The translations under genes were made by a program, and so were the position numbers. DNA of 64,000 nucleotides, from NCBI GenBank assembly GCA_900541985.1, contig UQLX01000005.1, forward strand, positions 1 to 64,000, in the 5' to 3' direction. A model generated the notes under the pieces. It made no database searches. It was not told the DNA's origin and worked only from the letters and a program-made list of their open reading frames with translations. Shown here in pieces: positions 15,261 to 24,616 of this stretch (its first letter is position 1; the number at the start of each line of letters is the position of its first letter). The DNA comes from an uncultured Blautia sp. Its GTDB lineage: Bacteria > Bacillota > Clostridia > Lachnospirales > Lachnospiraceae.

Positions 15261-15294
15261 AAGTTTGTTCTCCTTTCATAAACGGAAGCCCCGG

Positions 15295-15400
15295 TAAAAA
15301 AAGGGCAGTATCTGAAGGTAAATCAAATACTGCCCAGACGGTCGGCCTCACTGCTCTCCGATTCCCCTGTGGTTTTCCACGTTTCCGTCAGTTGTCAGAG
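15295..15400 (-). ncRNA. ZTP (pfl) riboswitch with terminator
   Basis: Read on the minus strand, the leader has GACGG, then GTGGAAAACCAC with AGGGGAA, and the hallmark GGCCGACCGTCTGGGCA, where CCGTC closes on GACGG. Immediately after, GGGCAGTAT pairs with ATACTGCCC (15303-15335) followed by a run of seven T. Binding of ZTP/ZMP should disrupt this terminator and turn on fhs. 15401-15639 holds nothing else identifiable. Confidence 0.88.
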
Positions 15401-15639
15401 ATGTTTTAAATTGATGATGAAATATTACCATATTAATTAGTATTTGTCAATGGTTTGTCAAAAAATTATCAAAATTTTATGTTGTATTTGTATACTGAGA
15501 TGGAGTGCAGTTGAGCTGGTTTGTATACACTGCACAAGAAATGATGCCATTTTGTGAAGTGAAGTTTTTGTTTCCAGAGAGCTGCCTGGAAGTTTCTGCA
15601 AGCTTGTTAAGAAACCGGCAGGAGTAGAAGAGCCTAATG

Positions 15640-17772
15640 TTAATAAGCTCTTCCTGTAAAAATACAAACGGTTCTTGGCCGCATGATAAATTCGCCTGTA
15701 ATTCTGGTTTCCTGCCCCTGGGGATAGAAATATCTTCCCTGGCCGTCACCATAGGTATTGACGCTTAAATACCAGGCGCCCCGTTTGTGCAGATCGGGAA
15801 GAGTGATCCTTACGTCTTCCCAGTAGGTATTGACACAGATGCAGACCAGATCGTCCCTGCCTTTTTCTTTGTCATAGCCGGCAAAGCTGACAGTGAAGGT
15901 ACGGGCATCTCTGGGAATGGTCATATCTTCGGCATTGATATTGTGCGTGTGCAGAGAGTCCATACCGCAGACTGCGTCGGGCAGTTTTTTGCGGATCACA
16001 AGATGTTCTTTTCGGTAAGCGATCATGAATTTAAAAAATTCAAAAAGATCCCGGTTTTTTTCCAGAAGACTCCAATCCAGCCAGGATATCTCATTATCCT
16101 GACAGTAACTGTTGTTGTTTCCGAATTTTGTATTTCCGAATTCATCTCCGGCAAGGAACATAGGAGTTCCCCGACTGCACAAAAGAACTGCACAGGCATT
16201 ACGGATCATGCGATAACGAAGCTTCAGTACTTCGGGATCGTCGGTTTCGCCTTCTGCACCGCAGTTCCAGCTCCGGTTGTCGTTGGAACCGTCGGTGTTA
16301 TCCCAGCCGTTCATTTCATTATGCTTGTCATTATAGGCGTAAAGATCATACAGGGTAAAGCCATCGTGACAGGTAAGGAAATTGACACAGGAATTATAAC
16401 CGGCATAATTTCCCTTGGGATTGTCATAATAGCCGCCGTAAAGATCTCCGGAGCCTGAAATACTCCATGCGGCGTCCCAGGACTGCCAGCAGTCGCCTTT
16501 CAGGAAGCCTCTGAGAGAATCCCGATACCGTCCGTTCCATTCTGCCCAACGTCCGCTTGCAGGGAAGCTTCCGACCTGATACATGCCGCCGGCATCCCAT
16601 GCCTCTGCGATCAGTTTGACATTACGGAGAAGAGGGTCGGAGGCAAGCGTGCGGAGCAGAGGCGGATTGTTCATGGGAGAACCATCCTCATTTCGGCCAA
16701 GGATACTTGCCAGATCAAAACGGAAACCGTCTACCCGGTAATTTACAGTCCAGTAACGGAGACATTCAAGAATCATCTGCTGAACCACCGGATGGTTGCA
16801 GTTCAGGGTGTTTCCGCAGCCGCTGAAGTTGTAATAGTTTCCGTCTGGGGTCAGCATGTAGTAGATGTTGTTGTCAAAGCCCTTGAAGCAGAAGGTCCTT
16901 CCAAGCTCGTTTCCCTCGGCAGTATGGTTAAATACCACGTCCAGAATCACTTCAATCCCATTGTCATGGAGGGCTTTGATGAGAGTTTTCAGTTCCGTTC
17001 CCTCACGGTTGTATTCATTGACAGATGTGTAGCTGGTATTGGGAGCAAAAAAGCTGACCGTATTATAGCCCCAGTATTCCAGAAGGCGGCTGCCGTTTAT
17101 CTCCCGGGCATTCATGGTTTCGTCAAATTCAAAAATAGGCATCAGTTCAACAGCGTTGACTCCAAGCTCTTTCAGATAGGGAATCTTTTCCATCAGTCCG
17201 GCAAAGGTTCCGCGGTTTTGGACACCGGAGGTTTCATGCTCTGTAAATCCTCTTACATGAAGCTCGTAAATAATAAGATCGCTGAGCTCTCTCTGTGACT
17301 GCGGCATATCACCCCAGTTAAAGGAATCCTTTACCACACGGGCATGGTAGGTAGGCTCCCAGTGTGTTCCCCAGATCCTCTGACCTGAAACCGCTTTGGC
17401 ATAAGGATCCAGAAGAATATTTTTTTTGTCAAAAAGCAAGCCTTTATCCGGATCCCAGGGACCGTCCACCCGGTAGGCATATTCAAAATCCCGGATATCC
17501 AGACCATAAACGATCATGGAATATACATCCCCGATCTTATAGGCTTCGGGAAAGGGAAGAACGGCAAATGGCTCTTCTTCCGCATTGTGGAACAGCAGAA
17601 GTTCACAGGCTGTCCCCCCGCAGGTGTGTATGGTAAAGTTTACGCCGTTCTGAAGCGGTGTGGCGCCGTTCAGGTCAAACATTCCCGGACTGACAGGAAA
17701 ACCGGCGATCTCCCCGGTAGGATAAACCTCAAGGGGATATTCGGAAATAAATTTCTGATTATAGGAATTCAT
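15640..17772 (-). CDS. glgX: Glycogen debranching enzyme, GlgX/isoamylase type
   Basis: A 710-aa alpha-1,6-glucosidase of family GH13 acting on glycogen or limit dextrins in the cytosol. An N-terminal CBM48-like domain (residues about 20-130) precedes the barrel. The catalytic elements are VDGFRFDLAS (nucleophile Asp), LIAEAWDAGG (acid Glu) and TCHDGFTLYD (third Asp). It lies 18 bp downstream of the cell-surface glycosyltransferase fusion on the same strand and may be cotranscribed with it. Confidence 0.92.
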   Translation of the reverse strand: MNSYNQKFISEYPLEVYPTGEIAGFPVSPGMFDLNGATPLQNGVNFTIHTCGGTACELLLFHNAEEEPFAVLPFPEAYKIGDVYSMIVYGLDIRDFEYAYRVDGPWDPDKGLLFDKKNILLDPYAKAVSGQRIWGTHWEPTYHARVVKDSFNWGDMPQSQRELSDLIIYELHVRGFTEHETSGVQNRGTFAGLMEKIPYLKELGVNAVELMPIFEFDETMNAREINGSRLLEYWGYNTVSFFAPNTSYTSVNEYNREGTELKTLIKALHDNGIEVILDVVFNHTAEGNELGRTFCFKGFDNNIYYMLTPDGNYYNFSGCGNTLNCNHPVVQQMILECLRYWTVNYRVDGFRFDLASILGRNEDGSPMNNPPLLRTLASDPLLRNVKLIAEAWDAGGMYQVGSFPASGRWAEWNGRYRDSLRGFLKGDCWQSWDAAWSISGSGDLYGGYYDNPKGNYAGYNSCVNFLTCHDGFTLYDLYAYNDKHNEMNGWDNTDGSNDNRSWNCGAEGETDDPEVLKLRYRMIRNACAVLLCSRGTPMFLAGDEFGNTKFGNNNSYCQDNEISWLDWSLLEKNRDLFEFFKFMIAYRKEHLVIRKKLPDAVCGMDSLHTHNINAEDMTIPRDARTFTVSFAGYDKEKGRDDLVCICVNTYWEDVRITLPDLHKRGAWYLSVNTYGDGQGRYFYPQGQETRITGEFIMRPRTVCIFTGRAY

Positions 17773-17790
17773 GGTAAGCTCCTCCCTGTT

Positions 17791-20187
17791 TTATTCCTGA
17801 AAAAGTTCTTCGCATTTCTGCAGTATTTCCTGATTTCTTTTTTCATAATCGACATTCATGGTATGGATCTCTCCCCGAAGGAACATTTCCATTCCCTGCA
17901 CCAGCCCGTCTTCACTGTTTGGAAGAAGGGTGCCGCCGTATTCTGTCATGATGGAATGGGGACCATTGACATCACAGGAAGCGACAGGGACTCCCAGGAT
18001 ATCTGCCTCCAGAACGACGAGTCCAAGCCCTTCATAGTAGGAGGAGAGCAGAAAAAAGTCGCAGGCTTTCAGAATCGGCATGGGATTACTCAGAGACCGC
18101 AAAAGAACGATATGATGCCCGGACTTCATGGAAGCTGCCAGAGAGCAGGTCTGTTCATATAAATGTCCCATTCCGCCGATGATAATCAGCCATGTGTCCG
18201 GATGTTCGCTGTAAAAGCGGTCAAAGGCACGAATCAGGCGTTCATGGCCTTTTTCCGGAGAGTATCTTCCAATATTGATGAATTTACGATCACTGCTTTT
18301 CATGATTTCCTGAAATTTTTCAAAGGAGACGGTAGATTCTGTAGTCTTATCAAAGGAAATCTGTTTTTCTGCCTGAGCGCGGATGCGGTTAAAATCCACA
18401 TAATTGGAAATAACCCGTATTTTTTCCGGTTGTCCCCCGATGCGTTCGGCAGCGCCCCGGATATCTTCGCCAACGGGGATGACATGTTCATAGGATGCAT
18501 AAGCTTTTTCCAGAAGAGGACGGCTTGGACTGTGTTTTTCTGCAAGTTCCATTTCCATATCATTGTGGGCAAAAATTGTACGGATACATGGAGCTTTTTC
18601 CAGAAGAGCGATCATATAATTTTCATAGCCGTCATAGTGAATCACATGGTCAAAGGAAACACAGCCGAAATGCTTTTTCCATTCTCTGTCATAGGCTTTA
18701 TCCAGACGTTTTCCGATGCCAAAAGCAGTGATGCCGGATTTCAGGTAGATAAGCTGTGCAGCAGCAGTTATCACGTCAAGGTTCATCTCAGTTGCCAGAG
18801 GGTAGAAATGATAGCCATCCGGAACATCCTGGAGCCGTTCCGGATCCTCCTTGAGAGAGAGGGAACGGTATGAGATATAGTAGTCGCATTTTTTGGGATC
18901 CAGATTGCGTATAAGGCTGTAAAAAGCAGCGGTTATCCCATTAGGCTGGAGACTTCCTGCATACAGAAGGACTTTTTTCTTTCTGGCGCCGGGCATAGTG
19001 ATTTCCTGACAGATTTTTTCTCCTAAAAATACATGACGGCAGATATTTCTGGTGGCGTTTGCCTGCTCAAAAGTGGCATATTTTTGGAGAAAGGCATCGT
19101 CCGGATGTCCGGAGTCTCTGTTCAGCTCTTTTATCAGTTCATCAGGGGTATGTACCACCGGGAAAGGGTAGGAGGAAATATCTTCATACATTCCACGGTG
19201 CTCCTGATATTGTTTAAGGTCGTAGGCAAACAGCAGAATCCTTCGGCCGGTTACTGCAAAATCATACATAACACTGGAGTAATCGGTGATCAGCACATCA
19301 CAGGCGTTTAGAATCTCATAGGTATCATATCCTTTCGGGAAGGGACGGATATGGCTGTAAGCGCTGATATCCAGAAGGCTCTGTACAAAGGGATGAAGCT
19401 TTACAAGGATGATCTGTTTTTCGTTTAGCTGCGCATCCATAAAGCTAAGGTACTCCTTGATCTGTTCTACATGAGTTTTTTCCTGAACAGAACTGGAAGT
19501 GCCGCGGAAGGTAGGCATGTAAATGCTTAACTGAATACCTGCATAGCCCAGGTCTTCTTTCAGACGGGCACCCTGTTCAGGGTGAAAAAATATGCAGTTT
19601 CTGGGATATCCTTCATGGAGAATGGTTCCCTGATAAAGCTCTTTCAGATTATAGGCTCCGGACATTTTATCTTCCATATAAAGATTCGGAAAGGTAAGAT
19701 AATCAGACTGGAGAAGATTACGCATTACATTTCCTGTATCGTAACGTTCCGAAGGGTTATCCTGTCCCATATGTTTCAGAGGCGTTCCATGCCATACGTT
19801 CAGGATGGTCTGACCGTCTTTTTTTATATAACGACCCGGGAAGGTGGTGTCTGTAATCAGCCAGCCGGCTTTTGCAAGGTGATAATAGTAGGAAGGCAGA
19901 CGGGTGGTTATGATGTCGTTTACAGAAATGTGATACCGGTCAAGCTTCTGGAGAATCTGCTCTTTTTTATTCTTCTGTACTGCCAGGACTTTGCGGAAGC
20001 CCTGATATTCCGGGTTGGAAAGCTCCTTTAAAATAGCCAGGATATTACTTTCAAGGGCAAGACCGCTTCTGGAAACAATAAGAATTTCCTTTTTATCGAC
20101 AGGGACTTTTTCGTAAAAGGTGTTATAAAAAGGATACCAGGTGCCGTTTTTTAATTTTTTCTTTACTTTTGTAGTGAATGAACCCAT
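17791..20187 (-). CDS. CDP-glycerol glycerophosphotransferase / GT4 glycosyltransferase fusion
   Basis: A 798-aa protein. Residues about 20-390 match the CDP-glycerol:poly(glycerophosphate) transferase family of teichoic acid synthesis (YIKKDGQTILNVWHGTPLKH and DVLITDYSSVMYDF). Residues about 400-790 are a GT-B group-1 glycosyltransferase (INIGRYSPEKGHERLIRAF, LLSSYYEGLGLVVLEA). It therefore probably both extends and decorates a wall or capsular polymer at the inner membrane face. No other teichoic acid gene is in the window, so the product is unknown. Confidence 0.85.
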   Translation of the reverse strand: MGSFTTKVKKKLKNGTWYPFYNTFYEKVPVDKKEILIVSRSGLALESNILAILKELSNPEYQGFRKVLAVQKNKKEQILQKLDRYHISVNDIITTRLPSYYYHLAKAGWLITDTTFPGRYIKKDGQTILNVWHGTPLKHMGQDNPSERYDTGNVMRNLLQSDYLTFPNLYMEDKMSGAYNLKELYQGTILHEGYPRNCIFFHPEQGARLKEDLGYAGIQLSIYMPTFRGTSSSVQEKTHVEQIKEYLSFMDAQLNEKQIILVKLHPFVQSLLDISAYSHIRPFPKGYDTYEILNACDVLITDYSSVMYDFAVTGRRILLFAYDLKQYQEHRGMYEDISSYPFPVVHTPDELIKELNRDSGHPDDAFLQKYATFEQANATRNICRHVFLGEKICQEITMPGARKKKVLLYAGSLQPNGITAAFYSLIRNLDPKKCDYYISYRSLSLKEDPERLQDVPDGYHFYPLATEMNLDVITAAAQLIYLKSGITAFGIGKRLDKAYDREWKKHFGCVSFDHVIHYDGYENYMIALLEKAPCIRTIFAHNDMEMELAEKHSPSRPLLEKAYASYEHVIPVGEDIRGAAERIGGQPEKIRVISNYVDFNRIRAQAEKQISFDKTTESTVSFEKFQEIMKSSDRKFINIGRYSPEKGHERLIRAFDRFYSEHPDTWLIIIGGMGHLYEQTCSLAASMKSGHHIVLLRSLSNPMPILKACDFFLLSSYYEGLGLVVLEADILGVPVASCDVNGPHSIMTEYGGTLLPNSEDGLVQGMEMFLRGEIHTMNVDYEKRNQEILQKCEELFQE

Positions 20188-20210
20188 AAAATTACCGCCT
20201 TAAAAACTTT

Positions 20211-21461
20211 TTATTGATCGTTTGTAAGATGAAGTTTGTCAAGTACATAAAATAACAGACTGAGGATCATGGCAACTACACATGCCAGAACCATTCCGGT
20301 CAGTTTTACATTTCCAAGATTCAGGGCAATGCCGGAAAGACCTACGATAAATACTACAGAAGTCAGCGCCAGATTACGGGACTTTCCGTAGTCTACATGA
20401 TTGTCAACCAGCATTCGCAGACCGGAAGTTCCGATCATACCGTATAATAAGAAAGAAATACCTCCGATCACAGGGCCGGGGATGGTGTTGATCAGCGCCG
20501 CAAGCTTGCCCATAAAGGAACAGCAGACAGAAAGTACAGCGGCTCCTCCGATTACCTGGACGCTGTAAACCTTTGTCATTGCCATTACTCCTATGTTTTC
20601 TCCGTAGGTGGTGGTAGGTACGGATCCTACAAGGCCGGAGAGAGTAGTGGAGAAGAAATCTGCAAAAAGGGAGCGATGCAGTCCGGGTTCCTTCAGAAGG
20701 TCTTTGCCTACGATTTTTCCGGTTACAATCTGATGTCCGATATGCTCCGAGGTTACCAGAAGCAGAGCCGGAAGTATGGTCAGGATTGCTTCAATATGAA
20801 AACGTGGAGTCTGGAAGTTGGGCAGGGCAAAGAAAGAAGCTTCTTTTACTGCCTGAAAATCCAGGATTCCGCAGAAACCTGCAGCAGCATATCCGGCAAT
20901 AATGGCGATCAGGATAGGGATGACGGAAAGAAATCCCCGAAACAGGATCTGTCCGAAGACTGCTACACCAAGGGTTACCAGAAATACAATCACATTTTTC
21001 ATATCTACCGTTTCGTCTAAAAGTCCTGCTGTGCCGGCAGCGCTTCCTGCAAGCTCCAGACCGATCAGAGCGACAACCGGTCCCATCGCCGCGGTAGGCA
21101 GCACAATGTCGATCCAGCTGGTTCCACATTTACGGATGATCAGAGCGACACCCATGCCCGCAATACCAAGCACTACGAAACCGCCAAGTGCGTATTCATA
21201 ACCGAATTTTGATGCAACAAGAAGTCCGGGGGACAGAAATGCAAAGCTGGATCCCAGATAGGCTGGCGCTTTTCCTTTTGTGATAAGGATGAACAGAAGT
21301 GTTCCGATTCCATTCATAAGGAGTACAATGGCAGGATTGATGCCAAACATAAAGGGAACCAGAACAGAGGCGCCGAACATGGCAAACATGTGCTGGATGC
21401 TTAACGGGATTAAAAGCTTTACAGGTACCTTATCTTCGACTTGAATTATTTGTTTTTCCAC
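20211..21461 (-). CDS. uraA: Uracil/xanthine permease (NCS2 family)
   Basis: A 416-aa integral membrane protein with about 12-14 hydrophobic segments, of the nucleobase:cation symporter-2 family. The UraA-like pattern includes TSEHIGHQIVTGKIVG and SVPTTTYGENIGVMA. It imports uracil or a related base. No PyrR-type leader was recognised upstream; a plain promoter is visible. A second, different nucleobase permease is at 28518. Confidence 0.88.
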   Translation of the reverse strand: MEKQIIQVEDKVPVKLLIPLSIQHMFAMFGASVLVPFMFGINPAIVLLMNGIGTLLFILITKGKAPAYLGSSFAFLSPGLLVASKFGYEYALGGFVVLGIAGMGVALIIRKCGTSWIDIVLPTAAMGPVVALIGLELAGSAAGTAGLLDETVDMKNVIVFLVTLGVAVFGQILFRGFLSVIPILIAIIAGYAAAGFCGILDFQAVKEASFFALPNFQTPRFHIEAILTILPALLLVTSEHIGHQIVTGKIVGKDLLKEPGLHRSLFADFFSTTLSGLVGSVPTTTYGENIGVMAMTKVYSVQVIGGAAVLSVCCSFMGKLAALINTIPGPVIGGISFLLYGMIGTSGLRMLVDNHVDYGKSRNLALTSVVFIVGLSGIALNLGNVKLTGMVLACVVAMILSLLFYVLDKLHLTNDQ

Positions 21462-21504
21462 TCTTTTCCTCTCTTTCTCGTATAAACACGATGTAATCGG
21501 AAAT

Positions 21505-21533
21505 ATTATAGCATAGTGTATGATCTTCTGTAA
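21505..21533 (-). promoter_or_regulatory. Promoter of the uracil permease gene
   Basis: On the minus strand, TTACAG (21533-21528) and TATAAT (21510-21505) are 17 bp apart, 44 bp upstream of the start codon. Confidence 0.45.
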
Positions 21534-21622
21534 AAGAAAATACAGAAAGAGGGCAGGAAAACGCCTGTTTTTCGCGGTTTTTTCGTGATTGAAAAAAAAT
21601 TAAAAAAATGTCAAAAAAAGTG

Positions 21623-21651
21623 TTGACTTTTACAGAACCCTATAATATAAT
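21623..21651 (+). promoter_or_regulatory. Promoter of the tRNA cluster
   Basis: TTGACT (21623-21628) and TATAAT (21646-21651) are 17 bp apart, 43 bp upstream of tRNA-Pro. Confidence 0.75.
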
Positions 21652-21693
21652 ATGTCTTGCGTCAAACGAACGCAGAAAATTAAATACCGTTTA

Positions 21694-21768
21694 CGGGGTG
21701 TGGCTCAGCTTGGCTAGAGCGCCTGGTTTGGGACCAGGAGGCCGCAGGTTCGAATCCTGTCACCCCGA
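21694..21768 (+). tRNA. tRNA-Pro (TGG)
   Basis: Acceptor CGGGGTG pairs with CACCCCG. Anticodon loop TTTGGGA, and a GGTTCGAATCC T-arm. First of seven tRNAs on this strand. CCA is not encoded. Confidence 0.95.
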
Positions 21769-21802
21769 TGCTGTAAACAACTTTTACCGTTTCAGCGAAT
21801 AT

Positions 21803-21873
21803 GCGGGTGTAGTTCAATGGTAGAACACCAGCCTTCCAAGCTGGATACGTGGGTTCGATTCCCATCACCCGCT
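21803..21873 (+). tRNA. tRNA-Gly (TCC)
   Basis: Acceptor GCGGGTG pairs with CACCCGC. Anticodon TCC in CTTCCAA, and a GGTTCGATTCC T-arm. Confidence 0.95.
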
Positions 21874-21892
21874 TCTCTGTAAAAAGAGAAAT

Positions 21893-21966
<74 letters not shown>

Positions 21967-21970
21967 CTGT

Positions 21971-22045
21971 GGTGGGTATAGCGCAGTTGGTTAGCGCGCC
22001 AGATTGTGGCTCTGGAGGCCCAGGGTTCGAATCCCTGTATCCACC
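21971..22045 (+). tRNA. tRNA-His (GTG)
   Basis: Acceptor GTGGGTA pairs with TATCCAC. The extra G(-1) at 21971 faces C73, diagnostic of tRNA-His. Anticodon GTG in TTGTGGC. Confidence 0.95.
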
Positions 22046-22055
22046 CTTTCGCCTT

Positions 22056-22127
22056 TGGGCTATCGCCAAGCGGTAAGGCACAGCACTTTGACTGCTGCAT
22101 TCGTTGGTTCGAATCCAACTAGCCCAG
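22056..22127 (+). tRNA. tRNA-Gln (TTG)
   Basis: Acceptor TGGGCTA pairs with TAGCCCA. Anticodon TTG in CTTTGAC. Confidence 0.95.
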
Positions 22128-22135
22128 TCCATTAT

Positions 22136-22208
22136 GGGGTATTAGCTCAGTCGGTAGAGCACTTGACTTTTAATCAAGTTGTCCGGGGTTCGAATCCCCG
22201 ATGCCTCA
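22136..22208 (+). tRNA. tRNA-Lys (TTT)
   Basis: Acceptor GGGGTAT pairs with ATGCCTC, allowing G-T pairs. Anticodon TTT in CTTTTAA. A terminator follows directly. Confidence 0.95.
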
Positions 22209-22210
22209 TT

Positions 22211-22240
22211 GCATCTGTAGAAATACAGATGCTTTTTTTC
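22211..22240 (+). terminator. Terminator after tRNA-Lys
   Basis: The 9-bp stem GCATCTGTA/TACAGATGC (22211-22232) is followed by seven T. Confidence 0.85.
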
Positions 22241-22292
22241 TTAATGTATACATCCGCCATTGCGGATGATACAGAAAATTTCATATGTTTAT

Positions 22293-22373
22293 GCGGGCAT
22301 GGCGGAATTGGCAGACGCGCCAGATTTAGGTTCTGGTGTCTACGACGTGCAGGTTCAAGTCCTGTTGCCCGCA
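22293..22373 (+). tRNA. tRNA-Leu (TAG)
   Basis: Class II tRNA with an extended variable arm. Acceptor GCGGGCA pairs with TGCCCGC. Anticodon TAG in TTTAGG. It lies after the tRNA-Lys terminator, so it may rely on readthrough or its own promoter. Confidence 0.95.
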
Positions 22374-22377
22374 GCCT

Positions 22378-22406
22378 AAAAGCCGGGGAAAGTTCCCCGG
22401 CTTTTT
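22378..22406. terminator. Bidirectional terminator between tRNA-Leu and yfcE
   Basis: AAAAGCCGGGGAA pairs with TTCCCCGGCTTTT; A- and T-runs serve both the tRNA and the convergent phosphodiesterase operon. Confidence 0.88.
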
Positions 22407-22884
22407 ACAGATATTGGATCTCTGCTGAGATATGTCCATTTTCATTGATGTCCAGCACGGCATAGCTGGGCTTGCGGTTTCGCTGACGTGGGAAAGAAAG
22501 GCTTCCGGGATTCAGCACAAGCACTCCGTCAATCTCTTCCAGGACAGGACGGTGGATATGCCCGAAACATACACAGTCACAGTTCCTGGAGTGTGCTTCA
22601 TCTACGATTCTGGAGAAGTCCATAGATACGCCATAATAGTGACCGTGGCTGATAAGAATCCGGTGTCCGGCAATGGAAAGCTCATCTTCTCTGGGAAGGT
22701 CAGAGAAAAAGTCGTTATTTCCGGAGACAATGGTGCAGGGACATTCGGCAAGTGCTTCGATAAAAAATTCCCGGCCTTCCACATCGCCGCAGTGGATCAG
22801 CATGTCAAAGGGCTGCTCTCTTAAGACTGCCCGCTCCAGATTTCCGTCACGGCCGTGGGTATCGCTGACCACAAGAATTCTCAT
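22405..22884 (-). CDS. YfcE/MJ0936-type metallophosphoesterase
   Basis: A 159-aa calcineurin-like phosphodiesterase. Metal-binding motifs are VSDTHGRDGN at the N-terminus, HCGDVEG, GNND and FGHIHRP. Substrate unknown; YfcE homologues cleave bis-pNPP. It is the last gene of a four-gene operon in which each gene overlaps the next by 4 nt. A paralogue is the first gene of the same operon (24613). Confidence 0.88.
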   Translation of the reverse strand: MRILVVSDTHGRDGNLERAVLREQPFDMLIHCGDVEGREFFIEALAECPCTIVSGNNDFFSDLPREDELSIAGHRILISHGHYYGVSMDFSRIVDEAHSRNCDCVCFGHIHRPVLEEIDGVLVLNPGSLSFPRQRNRKPSYAVLDINENGHISAEIQYL

Positions 22885-23465
22885 CGAAGCTCATCCTTAA
22901 TAGCGCGCAGAGCCTTCCCTCTGTGGCTGATCTTGTTTTTTTCTTCCATGGAAATTTCAGCAGAGGAGCAGCCGTATTCCGGAAGATAAAAGATGGGATC
23001 GTAGCCGAAGCCGTTTTCCCCTTTTTCTTCATAACCGATTCTTCCCTCCATAGCGGCGTGGACTGTTTTTACTGTACCGTCAGGGAAAGCAGCGGCAATG
23101 ACACAGACAAAACGTGCGGTTCTCTGTTCATCGGGAACTCCCTCCAGTCTTTGGATCAGGCTGGCGTTTTTGATCCGGTAGGAGGTGTCTTCTCCCATAT
23201 AGCGGGCAGAATAAATGCCGGGTTCTTTGTTCAGGTAGTCAATCTCCAGTCCGGAATCATCTGCAAGGACGATCTCTCCGGTAAGCTGGCAGATGGCTTT
23301 TGCCTTGATGATGGCATTTTCTTCAAAGGTGCTTCCATTTTCATCGATATCAGCAGTAATGCCTGCGTCTTTCAGGGAAAGAAGCTCGATATCCAGATCT
23401 CCAAGGATCTCGCGGATCTCCTTCATTTTTCCTTCATTACCTGTGGCAAAAATTACTTTTTTCAT
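22881..23465 (-). CDS. rdgB: dITP/XTP pyrophosphatase (RdgB/HAM1)
   Basis: A 194-aa house-cleaning enzyme that hydrolyses non-canonical purine NTPs (ITP, dITP, XTP) to monophosphates. It begins FATGNEGKMKEI and carries ADDSGLEI, PGIYSARYMG and NGFGYDPIF, all family hallmarks. It overlaps both operon neighbours by 4 nt. Confidence 0.95.
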   Translation of the reverse strand: MKKVIFATGNEGKMKEIREILGDLDIELLSLKDAGITADIDENGSTFEENAIIKAKAICQLTGEIVLADDSGLEIDYLNKEPGIYSARYMGEDTSYRIKNASLIQRLEGVPDEQRTARFVCVIAAAFPDGTVKTVHAAMEGRIGYEEKGENGFGYDPIFYLPEYGCSSAEISMEEKNKISHRGKALRAIKDELR

Positions 23466-24616
23466 GGATTTACATTCCTCCTTGGCGGCTTGGGACCCAG
23501 AAACTGGTAGTAGTAGGTTTTTAACATTCCGTTGTAAATTTTGCGGTTTTTGTCTGCTTTTCTTCCGATGTCATTTTCGGCTTTATCATAGGAAGTGATC
23601 AGATACATGGACCATTTGTCCAGACGGGCAAAGCTTTCGCCGATTTCCCGGTAAAGCTGAGGAAGGGCGGCTTTTTCCTCCAGACGCTCTCCGTAAGGAG
23701 GGTTGGTGATCAAAAAACCATAAGGCTTGGGATGGCTCAGATCTTTGACTGCTCTCTGCTGGAAATGGATCAGCCTGTCCACTCCTGCCATTTTGGCATT
23801 GGCTCTGGCAGACTTCAGCGCTTCCGGATCAATGTCGTAACCCTGGATGTCTGTTCTGATATCCAGATTTACCCGGTCGTTTGCCTCTTCTATGGCATCA
23901 TACCAGCATTTGCGCGGGATGATATGCTTCCAGTCCTCGGAAAGAAAGGAACGGTTCATGCCAGGCGCCATATCGGCTGCGATCATGGCTGCTTCGATAG
24001 GAAAAGTGCCGCTTCCGCAGAAAGGATCTACCAGGATACGGTCTTTGTTCCATGGTGTCAGCATGATAAGTGCGGAGGCGAGAGTCTCTGTGATCGGGGC
24101 CTTTACCGTCATCTGGCGGTAGCCTCTTTTGTGAAGGGATACGCCGGAAGTATCAATGCCGATCGTGGCAACATCTTTCATAAAAGCAACACGGATCGGA
24201 AAGCTTGCGCCGTCTTCCGGAAACCAGGAAATGCCATAAACGCCTTTGAGACGCTCTACAATAGCCTTTTTCATAATAGACTGGATATCAGAGGGGCTGA
24301 AAAGTGCGCTTTTTACAGAGTTTGCTTTGGCAACCCAGAACTTTCCGTCTTTGGGGATATAGTTTTCCCAGGGAATGGCTTTTGTCTTTTCAAAAAGCTC
24401 ATCAAAGGTAACGGCTTTGAATTCGCCTGTTTTCAGAAGGATGCGTTCTGTGGTACGCAGGAAGATATTAGCCTGTGGGATTCCGGCGGCATCGGCAAGG
24501 AAGGTGACTTTTCCGTCTTCTACCTTACTGATTTCATAGCCGAGATCCAGGATTTCCCGTTTCAGTACAGCCTCCATGCCGAAATGGCAGGGAGCAATCA
24601 GTTCCATATATTTCAT
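23462..24616 (-). CDS. THUMP-domain 23S rRNA N2-guanine methyltransferase (RlmL N-domain/YpsC-like)
   Basis: A 384-aa RNA methyltransferase. An N-terminal THUMP RNA-binding domain (about residues 1-155) is followed by a Rossmann-type SAM domain with DPFCGSGTFPIEAAMIA near 197 and the catalytic NPPYGERL near 305. It probably modifies a guanine in 23S rRNA. The same-length homologue in Bacillus is YpsC. It overlaps rdgB and the upstream phosphodiesterase by 4 nt. Confidence 0.9.
   Translation of the reverse strand: MKYMELIAPCHFGMEAVLKREILDLGYEISKVEDGKVTFLADAAGIPQANIFLRTTERILLKTGEFKAVTFDELFEKTKAIPWENYIPKDGKFWVAKANSVKSALFSPSDIQSIMKKAIVERLKGVYGISWFPEDGASFPIRVAFMKDVATIGIDTSGVSLHKRGYRQMTVKAPITETLASALIMLTPWNKDRILVDPFCGSGTFPIEAAMIAADMAPGMNRSFLSEDWKHIIPRKCWYDAIEEANDRVNLDIRTDIQGYDIDPEALKSARANAKMAGVDRLIHFQQRAVKDLSHPKPYGFLITNPPYGERLEEKAALPQLYREIGESFARLDKWSMYLITSYDKAENDIGRKADKNRKIYNGMLKTYYYQFLGPKPPRRNVNP

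Noticed and set aside
14157..15281. 374-aa plus-strand ORF
   Set aside because: It is the antisense of fhs; the minus-strand protein is unmistakable.
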